Part shown: positions 4,767 to 6,278 of the stretch, in pieces
How positions within the stretch are numbered: the stretch's first letter is position 1
Layout: the number at the start of each line of letters is the position of its first letter
From: Bacteroidota bacterium
GTDB lineage: Bacteria; Bacteroidota; Bacteroidia; Bacteroidales; PUMT01
Length of the DNA: 6,278 bases
Direction: 5' to 3'
Assembly: GCA_003556985.1 (NCBI GenBank)
Contig: PWPZ01000211.1
Coordinates: forward strand, 1 to 6,278
The notes under the pieces: model-generated
Databases searched by the model: none
Told to the model about the DNA's origin: nothing
The model's input: only the letters and a program-made list of their open reading frames with translations
Made by a program: the position numbers and the translations under genes

Positions 4767-5005
4767 GTGCATACAATTTGCAGGCTTAATTTCTTGTTCC
4801 GAACATTTGCAGAGCCATTATTGTTCATATAATTCGAAAATCTCTGTTTTTTGTATGTATTTCACGAGCTTCCTTTCTTGTGCATACAATTTGCAGGAAT
4901 TTCTTGTGCCGAACATTCGCAGAGCTGTTATTGTTCATATAATTTGAAAGTCTCTGTTATTTGTATGCATTTCATGAGCTTCTTTACTTGTGCAACAATT
5001 TGCAG
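4765..5005 (+). repeat. Nested tandem repeat: 110-113 bp units, each of four 26-30 nt subunits
   Basis: Two full units (4765-4877 and 4878-4987) are closely similar and differ in length by a three-base insertion. A third is cut to its first 18 bases (4988-5005). Within each unit four diverged subunits begin with TTGT at 4765, 4794, 4821, 4851 and at 4878, 4904, 4931, 4961, with a ninth at 4988. Typical subunits are TTGTGCATACAATTTGCAG, TTGTTCCGAACATTTGCAG and TTGTTCATATAATTCGAAA. TGCATACAA in the first subunit of each unit is the exact reverse complement of TTGTATGCA at 4961-4969. There is no convincing coding frame across it. It fills the space between the tRNA terminator and the leader of the secreted-protein gene. 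Function unknown. Confidence 0.85.
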
Positions 5006-5087
5006 ATGATTTTTTATAACGCCGTCACGTACCGCAGGGTTTTTACAAAAAAATCCCTTTCTTTGAAAAAACAACAAAACCGACAAC
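5006..5087 (+). other. Leader of the secreted-protein gene with an A/T hairpin
   Basis: This stretch between the repeats and the start codon holds GGG-TTTTT (5037-5044) facing AAAAA-T-CCC (to 5057), a hairpin with one bulged T. An A/C-rich leader (CTTTGAAAAAACAACAAAAC, then CGACAAC) follows up to the ATG. There is no Shine-Dalgarno sequence, which is common in Bacteroidota. A possible promoter, TTTG (4960-4963), 21 nt, TACTTGTG (4985-4992), lies inside the last repeat unit; the match is imperfect. Confidence 0.35.
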
Positions 5088-6218
5088 ATGCAAAAAATTT
5101 CACTTACAGCATTATTCTTTATTTTCGCCACCATTATTTCAACCGGACTTTATGCACAGCGGGATCCCTACCTGTGGCCGTTTTCGCAGACTTCCATATG
5201 GAATATGCCCATCCATCATGATGCCACATATAAAGAGGCCGGGATCGGAGTTCCCGGCGAGGCGGGAATGACTGCTGACGAAGACTATCTGATACTTACA
5301 CCTGAGGCTCCGCTTACCCCGGTCTACACAAACAATGCAGCCTGGCACAGGGACAGGGACAGGTGTCCGAAGGAGGGCCCGGAGATTTTCAAAGCTCCTA
5401 TCCCTGATGATTTTGTAATCAACAGCGAAAACTGGCTGGGACTGACGCCTAATTCGGGACTGGCGGTTCTGATGCCAGACGGAGTCACTATCAAGCAGAC
5501 ACAACCATTTGCCAGATGTGAAGCAGGCGGCTATGGTACATCCCGATACACCTTTGCCGATGTGAATATCAACGATGAGGGCATACGCGGTGCGCATGGA
5601 GGTAGCGGCATGTCGGCTATCGGCGGGACAATAAGGCTCGGGGAGCTCGCTCCCGGCGGGATAATAAGGCATGCAATGAAAATTAATGTATATGCTGCCA
5701 AATATCTTTATTATGATGAAGAAACCGGGGGAAAACGATGGCCGGCACCGGCTGCTGATGGATATGCCCCTGGAGTTTACGGAACAGAGGGAACTCCTGA
5801 ATATGAATGCCGCATGGGTGCATTACTTGCTCTTCAACCTGATCTGGATCTGGAATCAATGAATTTTGAAACGGGCAATGACGGTCCGGCTATGATACTG
5901 GCACGGGCTTTTCAGAATTACGGCGCATACATAGTCGACGACACTGCCTGGGATGTTGTGGCCCTGTGCACTGAATTCAGTCCCCGGGGAAGAGTTATCG
6001 ATGAATTTTATCAGGCATGGGGCTATCACTTTGAGACCGGCACCGATACACCCTTTGGAAGGGATATGGCAAAGATCATTACACGCCTCAATGTAGTCAC
6101 AAATAACTCACCGGGCAATACCGGCGGCGGACCCGTCTCTGATCTTGATAACCGGCGGGCTCCCGCAGCTTGCGATTTAGGGGCACCTGGATCCGGAAAG
6201 ATGTGCCCGGATAAGTAA
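5088..6218 (+). CDS. Secreted protein of unknown function with a conserved-looking Gly-rich core
   Basis: 376 residues with a clear Sec signal peptide (1-23, ending TGLYA before QRDP), so the protein is exported. I recognise no named enzyme family. Blocks that look conserved are FSQTSIWNMPI (33-42), RGAHGGSGMSAIGGTIRLGE (157-176), IRHAMKINVYAAKYL (183-197), RWPAPAADGYA (207-217), RMGALLALQPD (242-252) and YGAYIVDDTAWDV (278-290). I recall similar runs in secreted hypothetical proteins of other phyla, but that is memory, not a search. Six cysteines (93, 144, 241, 294, 362, 373) could form disulfides. There is no lipobox, membrane anchor or obvious type IX secretion tail; the C-terminus is a short Gly/Pro-rich end. 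The abundance of Trp, Tyr, Asp and Gly would fit a beta-rich, perhaps carbohydrate-related, domain, which is only inference. cinA begins 16 nt later on the same strand. Confidence 0.85.
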   Translation: MQKISLTALFFIFATIISTGLYAQRDPYLWPFSQTSIWNMPIHHDATYKEAGIGVPGEAGMTADEDYLILTPEAPLTPVYTNNAAWHRDRDRCPKEGPEIFKAPIPDDFVINSENWLGLTPNSGLAVLMPDGVTIKQTQPFARCEAGGYGTSRYTFADVNINDEGIRGAHGGSGMSAIGGTIRLGELAPGGIIRHAMKINVYAAKYLYYDEETGGKRWPAPAADGYAPGVYGTEGTPEYECRMGALLALQPDLDLESMNFETGNDGPAMILARAFQNYGAYIVDDTAWDVVALCTEFSPRGRVIDEFYQAWGYHFETGTDTPFGRDMAKIITRLNVVTNNSPGNTGGGPVSDLDNRRAPAACDLGAPGSGKMCPDK

Positions 6219-6234
6219 TAACACTAAACAAGAA

Positions 6235-6278
6235 ATGATAGTCGAACTGGTTACAATAGGGAATGAACTGCTTAATGG
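6235..6278 (+). CDS. cinA: CinA-family protein, N-terminal fragment (3' end outside window)
   Basis: Fourteen complete codons are visible, giving MIVELVTIGNELLN and then the first two bases of a Gly codon. This matches the start of CinA/MoaB-like proteins, whose N-terminus is typically a strand followed by T-I-G-(D/N)-E-L-L-x-G, part of the molybdopterin-binding-like domain. Full CinA proteins are about 400 residues and are linked to nicotinamide-nucleotide recycling (NMN deamidase and ADP-ribose pyrophosphatase activities) and to competence in some bacteria. The ATG lies 16 nt after the stop of the secreted-protein gene, so read-through or co-transcription is likely. Only the first residues are present, but the signature is characteristic. 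Confidence 0.8.
   Translation, partial: MIVELVTIGNELLN

Noticed and set aside
4735..4947. 70-residue plus-strand reading frame across the repeat array
   Set aside because: It starts inside the tRNA terminator stem and runs through non-coding nested repeats whose unit length (113 then 110) is not kept in phase. The composition (many Cys, Ser, Phe) is that of A/T-rich noise.
4613..4992. Multiple promoter calls from the TTTG-like cores in every repeat subunit
   Set aside because: The subunits carry TA-three bases-TTTG or imperfect cores rather than TAnnTTTG, and the spacing to a -33 element fits in only one place; listed only as a tentative possibility in the leader entry.
4765..5005. CRISPR array
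   Set aside because: The repeated element is not constant, and the intervening segments are themselves repeated between units rather than unique spacers; no cas genes are present.
4648..5005. tRNA-associated integration site with a duplicated tRNA 3' end
   Set aside because: No copy of the tRNA 3' segment (GCGGGTTCGATCCCCG) is seen downstream and no integrase gene is present; the repeats do not resemble the tRNA.
5139..5672. 177-residue minus-strand frame opposite the secreted-protein gene
   Set aside because: It lies wholly within a gene having a clear signal peptide and coding pattern on the other strand; its translation is rich in Arg, Cys and Pro, typical of an antisense shadow.

Overview
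The window reads as chromosomal DNA of a Bacteroidota bacterium, probably in or near the Bacteroidales/Marinilabiliales. The grounds are DUF4252-type proteins in an ECF sigma operon, an anti-sigma N-terminus of the kind common in that phylum (a YYEGQTSREEE-like block), weak Shine-Dalgarno signals, A/T-rich leaders, candidate promoters of the TTTG/TAnnTTTG type, and a tRNA gene without encoded CCA. Nothing looks like a phage, transposon or CRISPR array.

Region 1 (1-2359, + strand) is an envelope-stress-type regulatory operon. It holds the C-terminal 29 codons of a DUF4252-like protein, an ECF sigma factor, an overlapping single-pass membrane protein that is probably its anti-sigma factor, a secreted DUF4252 protein and a DUF4252-like lipoprotein. 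The sigma and anti-sigma genes overlap by 35 bp. A perfect 8-bp inverted repeat lies just before the sigma gene. The likely logic is that the membrane protein holds the sigma factor until an envelope signal arrives, with the small exported DUF4252 proteins as outputs or sensors; their molecular role is unknown.

Region 2 (2360-4315, - strand) holds a membrane-anchored calcineurin-like metallophosphoesterase and, upstream of it, a small protein resembling dimeric alpha/beta-barrel (ABM-like) proteins. Two things stand out. The 3' end of the phosphoesterase gene has been duplicated as degenerate 33-39 bp tandem copies running into the intergenic region, and the stop codon falls at the first copy junction. 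Between the two genes is a Rho-independent terminator whose 5' arm can instead pair with an upstream arm, an arrangement like a transcription attenuator.

Region 3 (4316-5087) is mostly non-coding. It carries a tRNA-Gly(CCC) gene, a strong terminator behind it, and a nested tandem repeat: two copies of a 110-113 bp unit plus a partial third, each unit made of four diverged subunits of 26-30 nt starting with TTGT.

Region 4 (5088-6278, + strand) has a secreted 376-residue protein of a family I cannot assign a function to, with a very conserved-looking Gly-rich core. The first codons of cinA follow 16 nt later, so the two may be co-transcribed.
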